Shown here: positions 19,201 to 28,640 of the stretch, in pieces | Numbering within the stretch: position 1 is the stretch's first letter | Layout of the letters: each line of letters starts with the position of its first letter | Assembly: GCA_002748755.1 (NCBI GenBank) | Contig: PDTD01000008.1 | Location: forward strand, 1-64,000 | Direction of reading: 5' to 3' | DNA: 64,000 nucleotides | Source: Desulfobulbus propionicus | Lineage (GTDB): Bacteria; Desulfobacterota; Desulfobulbia; Desulfobulbales; Desulfobulbaceae | Made by a program: the position numbers and the translations under genes | The notes under the pieces: model-generated | What the model saw: only the letters and a program-made list of their open reading frames with translations | Told to the model about the DNA's origin: nothing | Databases searched by the model: none

Positions 19201-19348
19201 TTGGTGCACATTTTGACAAAATGTGCACCAATGCTCAGCCCTGCCAGCATAATCTTCGACAGTATTTTAATAACACATATGCCTGCGTAGCATGAGGTAC
19301 CTAAAAATTCCGAACCTGGCACCACCTGAGCTGGGAAAAAATCAGGGA
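19201..19348 (+). repeat. Interspersed repeat copy (B hairpin plus perfect palindrome)
   Basis: Begins with a perfect palindrome at 19201-19231 (15-bp arms TTGGTGCACATTTTG around one A). The B-hairpin core follows (ATCTTCGACAGTATTTTAAT, then GGTACCTAAAAATTCCGAAC), then CACCTGAGCTG and a damaged right end. It lies in the 428-bp gap between tRNA-Gly and the next gene, whose start is about 45 bp away. Confidence 0.8.
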
Positions 19349-19394
19349 TAATTCAATTTACTCCGGTTCTCATCTACGATATGATGCTGCCATC

Positions 19395-22073
19395 ATGGAG
19401 ATTATTACCACCCACATCAACTCGGATTTTGACAGCCTGGCATCCATGGTTGCGGCCAAACGTCTCTATCCCAATGCCGCACTGGTTTTTCCTGGCGCAC
19501 TGGAAAAACCAGTGCGGGAATACCTGACCCAGCAGTTCCGCAATATCTATGCCTTCACCAAGCTCCGTCAGGTCCCTCTGGAAAAGGTCCGCCGCCTTAT
19601 CGTAGTCGACACCAGACGACCTGCTCGTCTGGGAGGACTGAGGGCATGTCTGGACAACAAGCATCTCTCCATACACCTGTTCGATCACCATCCAGATCAA
19701 CCAGGAGATCTGCAAGGCGACCGGACTTACATTAAAAACGTCGGTGCCACTGTCACCTTGTTCTGTATGCTTTTTCAGAAACAAGGACTCAATCTCTCAA
19801 CCGATGAAGCGACCTTGATGGCCCTGGGCATTTATCAGGACACGGGCAATTTTCTCCACTCAACCACGACTCCAGAGGATATGCAAGCCGCTGCCTGGCT
19901 CCTTCGCCAGGGCGCTAATCTGGACGTAGTTCGGCAGTTCACAGTGCGGGAGCTCAACGCTAAACAGGTGGGCGTGCTGGGGGAACTGCTGAAGAACACG
20001 GTCTCCTATTGCATCGGGTCCGTACATGTCATGGTCAGCAAGCTTACCCTGCCGCAATACCTGGATGATTTTTCAGTCATTGTTCAAAGGATGATGGCAA
20101 TGGAAAATATTAATGTCCTCTTTGCCCTCATAAGCATGGAAAATCGTCTCTATCTCATAGCCCGCAGCCGCATTCCAGAAGTGAATACAGGAATCATTGC
20201 CAGGGCCTTTGGCGGGGGCGGACACAGCTCAGCAGCCAGCGCCACAATCAAAGATATGACATTGTTTGAGGCAGAAGAGCGTCTGGTTTACCTGCTCCAC
20301 AGGAATATCCGACCCAAAGCCATTGCTGGGGAGATCATGTCTGCGCCGGTCATTGCCATAACGCCTGATGTTACCATTGACGAGGCCAACAGCCTCATGA
20401 CCAGGTATAACGTCACCGTCTTACCGGTTGCTGAAAAAGGCGGCAATCCAGAAACCGGTGAGCGGCCGACCCATCTCCTGGGCATGCTCTCACGTCAAGT
20501 TGCGGAAAAAGCCATCTTTCACAAACTTGGCACCCTACCTGTTTCCGAATACATGACCACTGAGATTGCCACATTGCCTGAAACGGGAACCCTGGCAGAC
20601 ATCCAAAAACTGATCATCGAGAACCGGCAAAGGCTCATTCCAGTAACGGAGCAGGAGACGATTCTCGGCGTCATCACCCGTACAGACCTACTCGGCCTGC
20701 TGATCAATGACCCTGCGCATATGCCTATCGACTTCCTGCGGGAAGACGAAAGGCCCTCGGTGAAACGAGCCAGGAATCTAGGCGGAGTTATGACTCAAGT
20801 GCTACCCAAAGAAAGCATAGCTTTGTTACGTGATATTGGTGAAATTGCGGAAGAAATAGGTGTCAATAGCTATGTTGCCGGAGGTTTTGTGCGCGATATG
20901 CTCCTTCGCACCGCCAACTCGGACATTGATGTCGTTATTGAGGGAGATGGTATTGCGTTTGCCAAACACTATGCGGCCAAACGAAGCGCTTCGGTGCGGA
21001 CCCATGACAAATTTGCTACTGCCACAGTCATATTCCCTGACAACACCAGAGTGGATGTGGCTACTGCCCGACTTGAATATTATGAATACCCGGCCGCCCT
21101 GCCTACAGTGGAACTGAGTTCCATAAAACTGGACCTGTATCGGCGTGACTTCACAATTAATGCCATGGCTATCCATCTCAACCCAGAGCGATTTGGTACC
21201 CTGGTAGATTATTTCAACAGTCAAAACGATCTCAAGGAGAGACAAATACAGGTACTGCACAACCTGAGCTTTGTGGAAGACCCCACACGAATCTTCCGCG
21301 CCATCCGCTTTGAGGGGCGTTTGGATTTTCGGATCACCCGTCACTCGGAAAAATTGATCAAAAATGCAGTGGACATCCACCTGGTGGATCGTTTTACCGA
21401 ACCCCGTTTTTTTTATGAACTGAAACTGATCCTGTCGGAAAATAATCCCATGGCATCCCTGCGACGGCTGGCCCATTTCAAACTGTTTTCATACATCTGG
21501 CCGGAACTCAAACCGAATCTGAAAATCGACCGTCGTTTCGAGCACCTGATCACCCAGGCCAACAGGGCCATTTCCTGGTTCAACCTGCTGTATCTTCCTG
21601 TACAAATAGAGCCTTGGATGGTCTATCTGCTGGCTATCTTCAGCCGGTCGAAGACTGGGGAACTCACGGCTTTTTCTCAGCGCTTCGACATACCGGAACG
21701 ACAGCGCAAGAAACTCATACAGCAAAAAAAAGATGTGGAGCGTATAGCCAGGGATATGCTCAATCGCCCCTTCATAAAACCCAGTGAAATCTACTGGCTG
21801 CTCATGGACCTGGACTATGAAGGACTGCTCTACCTGATGACCATTGCCCGGAAAAGATATATTCAACAGGCCGTTTCCCTCTTTGTCACCTCGCTTAGGG
21901 AGACCACGCCCTTGATTAATGGTCACGAACTCAAAAAAATGGGCTATACGCCAGGCCCTGCCTACCGGACAATGCTCAATCACCTGATTGAAGCGCAACT
22001 CGATGGAAAAGTCGGGACCCGTGAGCAGGCGGTGGACTTTATCCGCTCCACCTATTCGGGGAAAAAAGAGTAA
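19395..22073 (+). CDS. DHH-CBS-tRNA nucleotidyltransferase fusion
   Basis: A large cytosolic fusion, 892 aa, of a type known from delta-proteobacteria. The N-terminal DHH phosphoesterase half has THINSDFDSLASMVAAKRL and LFDHHPDQPGD, with the DHHA1 loop GGGGHSSAASATI near residue 280. Two CBS domains follow (about 310-440; MSAPVIAITPD, MTTEIATLPETG, GVITRTDLLG). The C-terminal half is a class II CCA-adding/poly(A) polymerase: GGFVRDMLLRTANSDIDVVI with the catalytic Asp pair and EDPTRIFRAIRFEGR. It probably adds A or CCA to tRNA 3' ends, with the DHH part possibly trimming or degrading RNA. The CBS part suggests adenine-nucleotide sensing. A paralogue lacking the polymerase half is at 39983-41281. 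Confidence 0.9.
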   Translation: MEIITTHINSDFDSLASMVAAKRLYPNAALVFPGALEKPVREYLTQQFRNIYAFTKLRQVPLEKVRRLIVVDTRRPARLGGLRACLDNKHLSIHLFDHHPDQPGDLQGDRTYIKNVGATVTLFCMLFQKQGLNLSTDEATLMALGIYQDTGNFLHSTTTPEDMQAAAWLLRQGANLDVVRQFTVRELNAKQVGVLGELLKNTVSYCIGSVHVMVSKLTLPQYLDDFSVIVQRMMAMENINVLFALISMENRLYLIARSRIPEVNTGIIARAFGGGGHSSAASATIKDMTLFEAEERLVYLLHRNIRPKAIAGEIMSAPVIAITPDVTIDEANSLMTRYNVTVLPVAEKGGNPETGERPTHLLGMLSRQVAEKAIFHKLGTLPVSEYMTTEIATLPETGTLADIQKLIIENRQRLIPVTEQETILGVITRTDLLGLLINDPAHMPIDFLREDERPSVKRARNLGGVMTQVLPKESIALLRDIGEIAEEIGVNSYVAGGFVRDMLLRTANSDIDVVIEGDGIAFAKHYAAKRSASVRTHDKFATATVIFPDNTRVDVATARLEYYEYPAALPTVELSSIKLDLYRRDFTINAMAIHLNPERFGTLVDYFNSQNDLKERQIQVLHNLSFVEDPTRIFRAIRFEGRLDFRITRHSEKLIKNAVDIHLVDRFTEPRFFYELKLILSENNPMASLRRLAHFKLFSYIWPELKPNLKIDRRFEHLITQANRAISWFNLLYLPVQIEPWMVYLLAIFSRSKTGELTAFSQRFDIPERQRKKLIQQKKDVERIARDMLNRPFIKPSEIYWLLMDLDYEGLLYLMTIARKRYIQQAVSLFVTSLRETTPLINGHELKKMGYTPGPAYRTMLNHLIEAQLDGKVGTREQAVDFIRSTYSGKKE

Positions 22074-22128
22074 CCACCTCAACCCGGGACGGATTCAGGC
22101 AGGCAACAATACACGCCTATCAGCCTCT

Positions 22129-22154
22129 AACCCGGATTTCTCATGAGCATTTTT
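22129..22154 (+). repeat. Solitary left end of the interspersed repeat
   Basis: AACCCGGATTTCTCATGAGC followed by ATTTTT matches the terminal repeat and the first bases of hairpin A, but no body follows. The 395-bp gap 22074-22468 otherwise has no recognisable gene. A Fur-box-like stretch at 22218-22233 is too weak to call. Confidence 0.55.
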
Positions 22155-22468
22155 CCAAAAAACAATAAAAAAGTTGTAAAAAGATATAATTCCAACCCGG
22201 TCCCGACGCTCTTTTTTAATGAGAATCAATTTCGCTTTATGGTCAGAAAACAGGACACCCCGGCGGCAAGCAGGTCGCGTCCAAAAACAGTGCCGGCATG
22301 AACAAGTGCGGGCCAAAGAGGACAAACATTCTGGAACCAATATATTTCAACAAACAAGGCTCGCTTTTTTTCCATCTCTTCTTAGCGTATAGGCACAACC
22401 AAAGCCTGGTTGAAAGGAATACGGAAAAACCGATACGAAAAAACACTCAGCTCTCTTCTGAAAAGTAT

Positions 22469-23092
22469 ATGTTCAATCTTTCGCAAACCATTCTGGAACT
22501 GACCATCTGGCTACCGCCTTTTCTACTTGCCTTGACCTGCCATGAACTGGCCCATGGATACGTGGCCTATGCCCTTGGAGATCCAACGGCAAAAATCGCT
22601 GGCAGGCTCACCATGAACCCCATTAAACATATTGACCCTATGGGAGCGCTCATCTTTATCGTCGCGAAAATAGGCTGGGCCAAGCCGGTGCCAGTCAACC
22701 CGAACTATTTCAGGAACCCACGCCAAGGCATGCTGCTTGTAGCCCTGGCCGGCCCAGGGGCCAACATTGCCCTGGCAATCATCAGCGCAATACTGTTCAA
22801 GACCATTGCGAAGCTGTTCATAATACCGGCCTTTGTTTTGGTCCCCCTTGTCAACATGCTGTACGCATGCGTGGTCATCAACTTCATCCTTGCAGCTTTC
22901 AACTGTCTGCCCATCCCACCTCTGGATGGCTCAAAAGTCCTCATGAGCCTCCTCCCACCCGACATGGCTGCCACCTATTCGAAATCAGGGCCGATCGGCA
23001 TGATCGTCCTGCTCATACTTTGCGCCACAGACTACATCTCAAGGTTCATCGACCCCATCATAGTGTTCAGCCACAACCTGCTTCTGGGCTAA
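22469..23092 (+). CDS. Site-2 protease family membrane metalloprotease (M50)
   Basis: An integral inner-membrane zinc protease of 207 aa, the short M50B rhomboid-like layout. Visible are the zinc motif HELAHG near residue 23 in a hydrophobic helix, MNPIKHIDPMGAL after it, and the second motif NCLPIPPLDGSK near residue 145 with the third zinc ligand Asp. Five or six transmembrane segments are apparent. It carries no PDZ domain, so it is not RseP-like; this type is often of unknown substrate. The frame is open upstream to 22298, but ATG 22469 starts directly at the conserved N-terminal helix. Confidence 0.88.
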   Translation: MFNLSQTILELTIWLPPFLLALTCHELAHGYVAYALGDPTAKIAGRLTMNPIKHIDPMGALIFIVAKIGWAKPVPVNPNYFRNPRQGMLLVALAGPGANIALAIISAILFKTIAKLFIIPAFVLVPLVNMLYACVVINFILAAFNCLPIPPLDGSKVLMSLLPPDMAATYSKSGPIGMIVLLILCATDYISRFIDPIIVFSHNLLLG

Positions 23093-23169
23093 ATCGAGCC
23101 TGACCGGAAGGGAGACTGTTCCGATTACTGACGACCATTTTTCTCAATGCCGACATACAACAGTCCCCC

Positions 23170-23391
23170 ATCCCAGGTTTCTCATGAACATGTTGTCTTA
23201 TTTGAAAAAAAAGAAAAAACAGATGGATACCCAGTTCGTGGGCAGGCTCTGATTTTGACAGAATGTGCACCAAGGCTCAGCCCAGGCAGTACCATCTTTG
23301 AGAGTATTTTAGCCACCCAAATACCCAAGTAGAATGAGTAACCAAAAACTACCGAACCAGGCAACACCTGAGCTGATGAGAACTCCAAGCT
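23170..23391 (+). repeat. Full AB copy of the interspersed repeat, 222 bp
   Basis: Left end ATCCCAGGTTTCTCATGAAC, hairpin A with the A-rich loop side, then GCTCAGCCCAGGCAGTACCA (start of hairpin B), and right end GAGCTGATGAGAACTCCAAG. It lies between the convergent M50 and FadL genes. Confidence 0.85.
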
Positions 23392-23486
23392 ATACGACTG
23401 ATCACAATCGTCCAGAGATGGGGGAACTGAGAGGTGGTACACCATCATGAGATATATCGGGCTCCCACTCTCCCGCACCGGCCATT

Positions 23487-24734
23487 TTACAACTTCCAGG
23501 TCAAGCCAATGGTCAACAGATGGGCTGCTGCATTGTCAAAGGTGCCTTCTAGCGCCCCGTTACTGATGTTGCGACTTTCCTTCTCATCAAAAAGGTAGGA
23601 CATACCAAGTTCCATGTGCTCTGTGATCAAATATTTGACCCCCACTGAATAGAGCAGGGCATCGGAGTCCGGCAATTCGAACCCCACATTCTCCGACGGG
23701 GCCGGATTCTCGTCTATTGCAAAACCAGCCATCAGGGTTAACCCGTTTTTTAGGGCATACTCAGCACTTATACGAAAAGCGTTCGTATCCGACCATTGCT
23801 TGGCCAGAGGGAGATCAAAGGCCGCATACAAAACAGGGTTGCTCAGAGGGGTTGAATAATTGAAATCAAGGCTCTCATACTCTGACCAATAGGTCCGGTC
23901 ATAGGCTAACTCAACCGTGAGTTGATCAAAAAACGTATAGGCTGCGGATATGGCCAGCACCGCTGGCAGAGGGATAGTAACCCCTGCCTCACCACTGTAC
24001 ACACCCTGACCCAGGGAGGTGGCCAGATCAGCATTTCCTTCAACATCGAAATTCACGTTGGAACGATAGGTCAGTGCCAGGTTCAGGTTGTCCAGCGGGC
24101 GGGCAGTCACCGCGAGGTTTATTCCGCCTTCCAGTGTATCGCCTTCCATGTCCCTGCTGATGGTGGTACCATCGGCAAGCATGCCCCTGCTGCTTACCTT
24201 GCCGTCAAGATACACGCCGCGTAACCCGAAACCAACGGAAAATTGATCACAAAACTTGTACGAAACCGTTGGATTGGCCTCAAAAATTTTCAATGAAAAA
24301 TTTTCGGAATAGGTTTTTGGGTAGGGATCCTGCCATCGTTTGGATAGCCCTCCTGGAGCAACTAGGGAAAAGCCGAACCGCCAGTTGCCATAAAAGGGAG
24401 AAACCGCAAAAATCGTAGGCAGGAGAAACCTTTCTTTTTGCGAGGACCCATCGTAGAGCGGACTTCGGTTGTCTGTATAATCAATGGCCGTAAGATAAAT
24501 GCCGGTGAGGTTGCCTGCCACAAGCCAGGAATCCTCCAGCCAAGACATGTTGGCCGGGTTGTAGTAGGCGGCATCAGGACCAGGAGTGTAGGCAACGTAA
24601 CCGGCTGACCTTGCTGTTGCATTCACCGACTGCTCCGGGATCCTCCACCCCGAACCATATGCCGTCCCCGACGCCATCAGCAGGATGGTACCTGCCACAA
24701 CCAATTTTTTTCGGACTTTCCCCTTGAGTGCCAT
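23487..24734 (-). CDS. OmpP1/FadL family outer-membrane transporter
   Basis: A beta-barrel for long-chain fatty acids or other hydrophobic compounds in the outer membrane, 415 aa. It has an N-terminal signal peptide (basic KGKVRKK, hydrophobic core, cleavage after GTAYG-S) and the FadL hatch signature AAYYNPANMSWL near residue 55. Alternating aromatic/polar strands run to a C-terminal strand ending LTIGLTWKL, suited to BAM insertion. The next gene upstream on the same strand is a long-chain acyl-CoA ligase (25136-26914), a sensible functional partner. A 400-bp gap with a repeat separates them, so co-transcription is doubtful. Confidence 0.88.
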   Translation of the reverse strand: MALKGKVRKKLVVAGTILLMASGTAYGSGWRIPEQSVNATARSAGYVAYTPGPDAAYYNPANMSWLEDSWLVAGNLTGIYLTAIDYTDNRSPLYDGSSQKERFLLPTIFAVSPFYGNWRFGFSLVAPGGLSKRWQDPYPKTYSENFSLKIFEANPTVSYKFCDQFSVGFGLRGVYLDGKVSSRGMLADGTTISRDMEGDTLEGGINLAVTARPLDNLNLALTYRSNVNFDVEGNADLATSLGQGVYSGEAGVTIPLPAVLAISAAYTFFDQLTVELAYDRTYWSEYESLDFNYSTPLSNPVLYAAFDLPLAKQWSDTNAFRISAEYALKNGLTLMAGFAIDENPAPSENVGFELPDSDALLYSVGVKYLITEHMELGMSYLFDEKESRNISNGALEGTFDNAAAHLLTIGLTWKL

Positions 24735-24864
24735 GTCTTCTCCTTTCCCTTTCTTAACGAAACGATATCTACCCGAAGGTATCTACCACCCTGATTACAC
24801 TTGCTGTGCCTTTATACCTGTTTTCAGGCTGCCCAGATATGGGCAAGCACCATTGGCGGAACTC

Positions 24865-25083
24865 GCCCGTATTCCTTATGAACATGTTGGAGAAATGAAT
24901 ACAACAGGATAGGGCCAAAAGGGTTTGTAACCAACTTCTAAAAAATGTTCACCAAAGCTCAGCCCAAGCAGCCCCACCTTCGACAGTATTGTGACAGCAA
25001 AAAGCACGTGCTATCGAAGTGTTCGTTCCCTATGCACGGCCAAAAACTATGCATCTGACACCGTCATTGCTGATGAATTCCTT
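24865..25083 (+). repeat. Degenerate AB copy of the interspersed repeat
   Basis: Left end GCCCGTATTCCTTATGAACA and interior matches (GTTCACCAAAGCTCAGCCCA, CCTTCGACAGTATTGTGACA, CGGCCAAAAACTATGCATCT) lead to the right end TTGCTGATGAATTCCTTAAT. It fills most of the gap between the FadL gene and the acyl-CoA ligase; nothing else is visible there. Confidence 0.65.
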
Positions 25084-25135
25084 AATGCGACCCATCGTGC
25101 TCAGCCAAAGACGGGTGACCTGACAGCAGGAGACA

Positions 25136-26914
25136 CTATACATGCATAGTATCTGCTGAATACAGATACCGTTTGATTTTATGTGTCGGTGTTTTTATAA
25201 ACGGTTCACGCCTCTCCAGGACCCTGGAAATACGTGATGACGGCGGTAACTGCTCATTGACTGCGGCCCGCATCTCCTCAAGCAAAGTTGCTATATAGTG
25301 ATGGCGCTGGATGCGGTTTTTGCCTGTTGTTTTATTATCTATAAACTCATAGTCTGGATATACCCAAGCTTCAAGCATACCCCTGTTTTCAACCACCAGG
25401 CACTCAAGCACATACTGATAGGAGTTCACTCTATGCTCAATGATTTCCGGGTACACATTTTCTCCATTGGAGAGCACGATCACTGATTTGGACCGTCCTT
25501 TAATATGCAGGTTACCAGCCTCATCCAACAGGCCCAAATCACCGGTACGTAACCAGCCGTCTTCAGTAAAAACCTCTTTGGTTGCTTCAGGATCATTGAG
25601 ATACCCCTTCATAATATTGGGTCCTCGGGCTTCAATTTCACCAATACCACTGTCTGGATGCGGGTCATCAATACGAAGCTCCACCCGAGGAATGGCCTTG
25701 CCCGTTGAACCATGCTGGATAGTTCTGTCGTCGAATGGTCCTCCAGCAAGCAGTGGTGAGGCCTCTGTCAGCCCATACCCTACTAAAAAAGGAAATTGAG
25801 AATCCCGCAGAAAATGCTCCACTTCAGGATTAAGGGCTGCCCCGCCAATGCCCATGATTTCCATTCTACCACCGAAAAACTCTGTCAAATGTGTCCCGAC
25901 TTTACGAAAAACAATTTTTCTGCCCATACTGAAACGACACACAAACGAGAGAAGTTTGCTCTTCTCCACAGTGGGCAGCACCCTCTTTTTATAAATTTTT
26001 TCTATGATCAAGGGCACCACTAACATGACATGGGGTTGTTCCTTGGTGCATATTCGCTGTAACAAGGCCGGAGTTGGCGTTTTCCCTGCATACACCACCC
26101 GACACCCGCTCAACAGAGGCAAGAGGAAGCCGACGGAAAACTCATAGGTATGAGAAATGGGCAGCACAGACAAAAAAACCCATCCCGCCTGGACCTCCAT
26201 GATACCGGATGCCGAATAGGCATTAGAACAGAGATTTTCATGGGTAAGCATAACAGCTTTGGAAAACCCGGATGTTCCAGAGGTGTACAGGATAGAAGCC
26301 AAGTTTTCTCCTCGTACAAGGGGAAAGGTCAGTGTTTCCTCCTCTGCGTCTTGCCCATAGTGTTCCAGGGCTGTGCCGAGAAAAACACTGAATTTTTCCA
26401 GTGCTATCAATCCGGTATCATCCTGGTAATCATCCAAAGTCACAACATGGGTGAGATTTTTTTTTAGATCATAAATCTTCTCGATCTGCCTTTGCGTAAT
26501 CAATACAAGATCACACGCCATTTCTGTAATGATATGATGCACATCAGCCTCAGGCAGGTCAGGAAAAATTGGAACCGCCTCGGCACCAATACGGACTATG
26601 GCCAGATAACTGATACCCCAGTTAGGAGAATTTTCCCCCAACAAAGCAATACGATCCCCTTGCTGCACCCCAAGCTCCATCAGGTATGCAGCCAGACTCA
26701 GTACCCTGATATGCAGTTCCCTGTAGGTCAACGGTTCCTCAAGGGCCATCCCCAGGGCGGGCAAGTCCTGATATCGTCTGCACGCTATATCCAGCAGAGC
26801 GTTCAGGGTACCGGCATTTTCCTGAATAACAGGTAAATTTTCAGTATGTTGCGACTCTTGGGCAGCTTGTGGTGGTATGGCTGCGTCCATAGCCTTTTTC
26901 TCTTCTTCGGCCAT
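25136..26914 (-). CDS. Long-chain fatty acid--CoA ligase (AMP-binding)
   Basis: An ANL-superfamily enzyme activating a carboxylic acid, probably a fatty acid, through acyl-AMP to acyl-CoA. The 592-aa protein has the phosphate-binding motif LYTSGTSGFSKAVMLTHEN near residue 190, GYGLTEASPLLAGG near 350, GWLRTGDLGLLDE near 440 and a C-terminal lid with the KSVIVLSNGENVYPE motif. A long Glu/Ala-rich N-terminal extension precedes it. The frame is open to 27208, but ATG 26914 (MAEEEKKAMD) has a ribosome binding site (GGAG) and no family similarity is seen before it. FadL is the next gene downstream. Confidence 0.87.
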   Translation of the reverse strand: MAEEEKKAMDAAIPPQAAQESQHTENLPVIQENAGTLNALLDIACRRYQDLPALGMALEEPLTYRELHIRVLSLAAYLMELGVQQGDRIALLGENSPNWGISYLAIVRIGAEAVPIFPDLPEADVHHIITEMACDLVLITQRQIEKIYDLKKNLTHVVTLDDYQDDTGLIALEKFSVFLGTALEHYGQDAEEETLTFPLVRGENLASILYTSGTSGFSKAVMLTHENLCSNAYSASGIMEVQAGWVFLSVLPISHTYEFSVGFLLPLLSGCRVVYAGKTPTPALLQRICTKEQPHVMLVVPLIIEKIYKKRVLPTVEKSKLLSFVCRFSMGRKIVFRKVGTHLTEFFGGRMEIMGIGGAALNPEVEHFLRDSQFPFLVGYGLTEASPLLAGGPFDDRTIQHGSTGKAIPRVELRIDDPHPDSGIGEIEARGPNIMKGYLNDPEATKEVFTEDGWLRTGDLGLLDEAGNLHIKGRSKSVIVLSNGENVYPEIIEHRVNSYQYVLECLVVENRGMLEAWVYPDYEFIDNKTTGKNRIQRHHYIATLLEEMRAAVNEQLPPSSRISRVLERREPFIKTPTHKIKRYLYSADTMHV

Positions 26915-27274
26915 GATGTTCTCCAACTCCAAACCTCGTCCTTTACATTGTTGCGTTTTGATACCATAACCAGAAAGTTTTTTCAAAGAAAACGGGCTCG
27001 CGCGCCGGGCTAAGCCAGCAGTTTCCCTTCTGATCGCGCACGTACAGACGGGGGGAGATACCATATTGATTCTGGCGCACCGCTCAGGAGCAAAACCGAC
27101 CAGGAAAAGTCGATAAAAAATGGGATCGGCCCACAATGGGCGCTGTGAAGAGCTGGATGGCCGCATGAGAAAAGGTTCTCCTTTCACTTGGCCATGCCAA
27201 TCCTCCAAAAATGGTTGACTGACGGATTATTTGAATCGTTGTAAAAAATGGAAGTTGCCAGAAAACACGGTCTC

Positions 27275-27506
27275 TAGTCCGGATTGCTTATCTGCCCAGG
27301 TGGCGCCAGGTTCGAAATTTTTGGTCACGCATTATACTTTATACTTGGGTAGATGTGTTGCCAAAAGACTGCCGAAGATGGTACCACCTGGGCTGGACTT
27401 GAGTGAACAGCTTGGTGAAATTTGAGCCTGCTCACCAACTGCACGGACATCTATTTTTATCTCTTTCTTCTCTAATAAGACAAATTGTTCACAAGATATC
27501 CGGACG
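27275..27506 (-). repeat. Full AB copy of the interspersed repeat, inverted
   Basis: In plus orientation the right (B) end comes first: TAGTCCGGATTGCTTATCTG, CCAGGTTCGAAATTTTTGGT, TTGCCAAAAGACTGCCGAAG. Hairpin A follows (AATTTGAGCCTGCTCACCAA, TAATAAGACAAATTGTTCAC) and the end ATATCCGGA. About 232 bp. The gap 26915-27610 holds no other clear feature. Confidence 0.8.
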
Positions 27507-27610
27507 AGTTGGGACGGAGAAACCAGAACCAAAATCCTTTTAGCCCATACTAGCAACAGGGGACTAAAAGTGAAGAATCTGACAAAAACATCAGACTCCT
27601 TTTGGGAGTG

Positions 27611-28546
27611 TTATTTCATACTCCGGCAAAGGCGACCGAATCCACCTGGGATAGTGGCGGAGGCCCAGAAGGCTCGGCCATGCTTGTAATCAACAAACCA
27701 GTGGCCGCCCGGTGACCTGACAGCATCGGCAAAAATAAACGGCTGCGCTGAGGAAAAACACTCGTGCACAAATTGGTCTTTGCTGTTTTTTTCTCGAAGC
27801 ATAAGCGACAGGGCCTCGGCCACAGTAGGAACACGCCAGTCGTCATAGCCCGCGAATTTCTCCTCATTCAACCGTTCCACCTCTCTTCGCAGACCGCGGT
27901 GACTCATGATGTCCAGCCCCCCACGTTGCCACATCAGCCCACTCCGTAGATCCGTCACGGTCAACTCGTCCCCATTATCAACCAACACAGCCTCGTATTG
28001 TCCCTCTGGACTTCGCTCATGGTCGACCAGTGCGTACTGTTGGATCAAGGCCACAACATCCTCTTCCACCAGCACTTCTGCTTCTGTGGGCAGAGATACC
28101 TTTTCCACCTCGCCAACATATTCTGAGGCCAAGGGTAAATTGATGGCTGTCAAACAGTCTTCCTGTTCTTCCACAAGGGGGACAACCAAAGACTGGTCGT
28201 CAGAATCTATCACATTGGCGAGCAGCCACTCTTTCAAACGAGCATTGATGGGATGGGTTCGCTCAAATCTGGCGACTTTCCCTTGTTCAGCCACACATTC
28301 CCGAATCATTTCATCCGGTGCCAAAATCTCCGCCACAATCTTGGCATGTTTTATGCCGCGCTCCATCAGGCACAGCTTCGGTTCATCCACCCAGGCATCT
28401 ATAAAAAAGTAGTAGGTACGCTCCTTGGGATCACGAATACGTTCAACCCCACCCCAGCTTTCAAACGTGCCAAAGGTGTACTCCGGGGTCATTTCCCAGT
28501 CAATAGTTGGTATGCCGGGAATCTGCAGTTTGGTAAAAAGTCCCAT
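27611..28546 (-). CDS. DUF1566 (Lcl C-terminal) domain protein
   Basis: A protein of 311 aa with no signal peptide. The C-terminal 110 residues carry the DUF1566/Lcl signature: VTDLRSGLMWQRGG, then EEKFAGYDDWRVPTVAEALSL, and a final Trp/Gly-rich FWASATIPG segment. The N-terminal part (about 1-130) is unrecognised but contains WEMTPEYTFGTFESWGG and AKIVAEILAPDEMIRECV. DUF1566 modules occur in surface and secreted proteins, yet this one looks cytosolic. Function unknown. It is divergent from glgX, 94 bp apart, and alone on its strand. Confidence 0.75.
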   Translation of the reverse strand: MGLFTKLQIPGIPTIDWEMTPEYTFGTFESWGGVERIRDPKERTYYFFIDAWVDEPKLCLMERGIKHAKIVAEILAPDEMIRECVAEQGKVARFERTHPINARLKEWLLANVIDSDDQSLVVPLVEEQEDCLTAINLPLASEYVGEVEKVSLPTEAEVLVEEDVVALIQQYALVDHERSPEGQYEAVLVDNGDELTVTDLRSGLMWQRGGLDIMSHRGLRREVERLNEEKFAGYDDWRVPTVAEALSLMLREKNSKDQFVHECFSSAQPFIFADAVRSPGGHWFVDYKHGRAFWASATIPGGFGRLCRSMK

Positions 28547-28640
28547 AAAACCTCCATGTAGGTGTTGTAATTCGTTACGGCAGGTATAATGATGCTATTT
28601 TATAGAAAAATGTCCGTCGGAATAATCAGGGAGAATTTGC

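Noticed and set aside
22218-22233. Fur-box-like sequence AATGAGAATCAATTTC
   Set aside because: Only a partial match, more than 200 bp from the M50 gene start, with no iron-related gene nearby.
26915-27208. 98-residue upstream extension of the acyl-CoA ligase
   Set aside because: No similarity to the family, Arg/Cys-rich composition, and a better ribosome binding site at ATG 26914.
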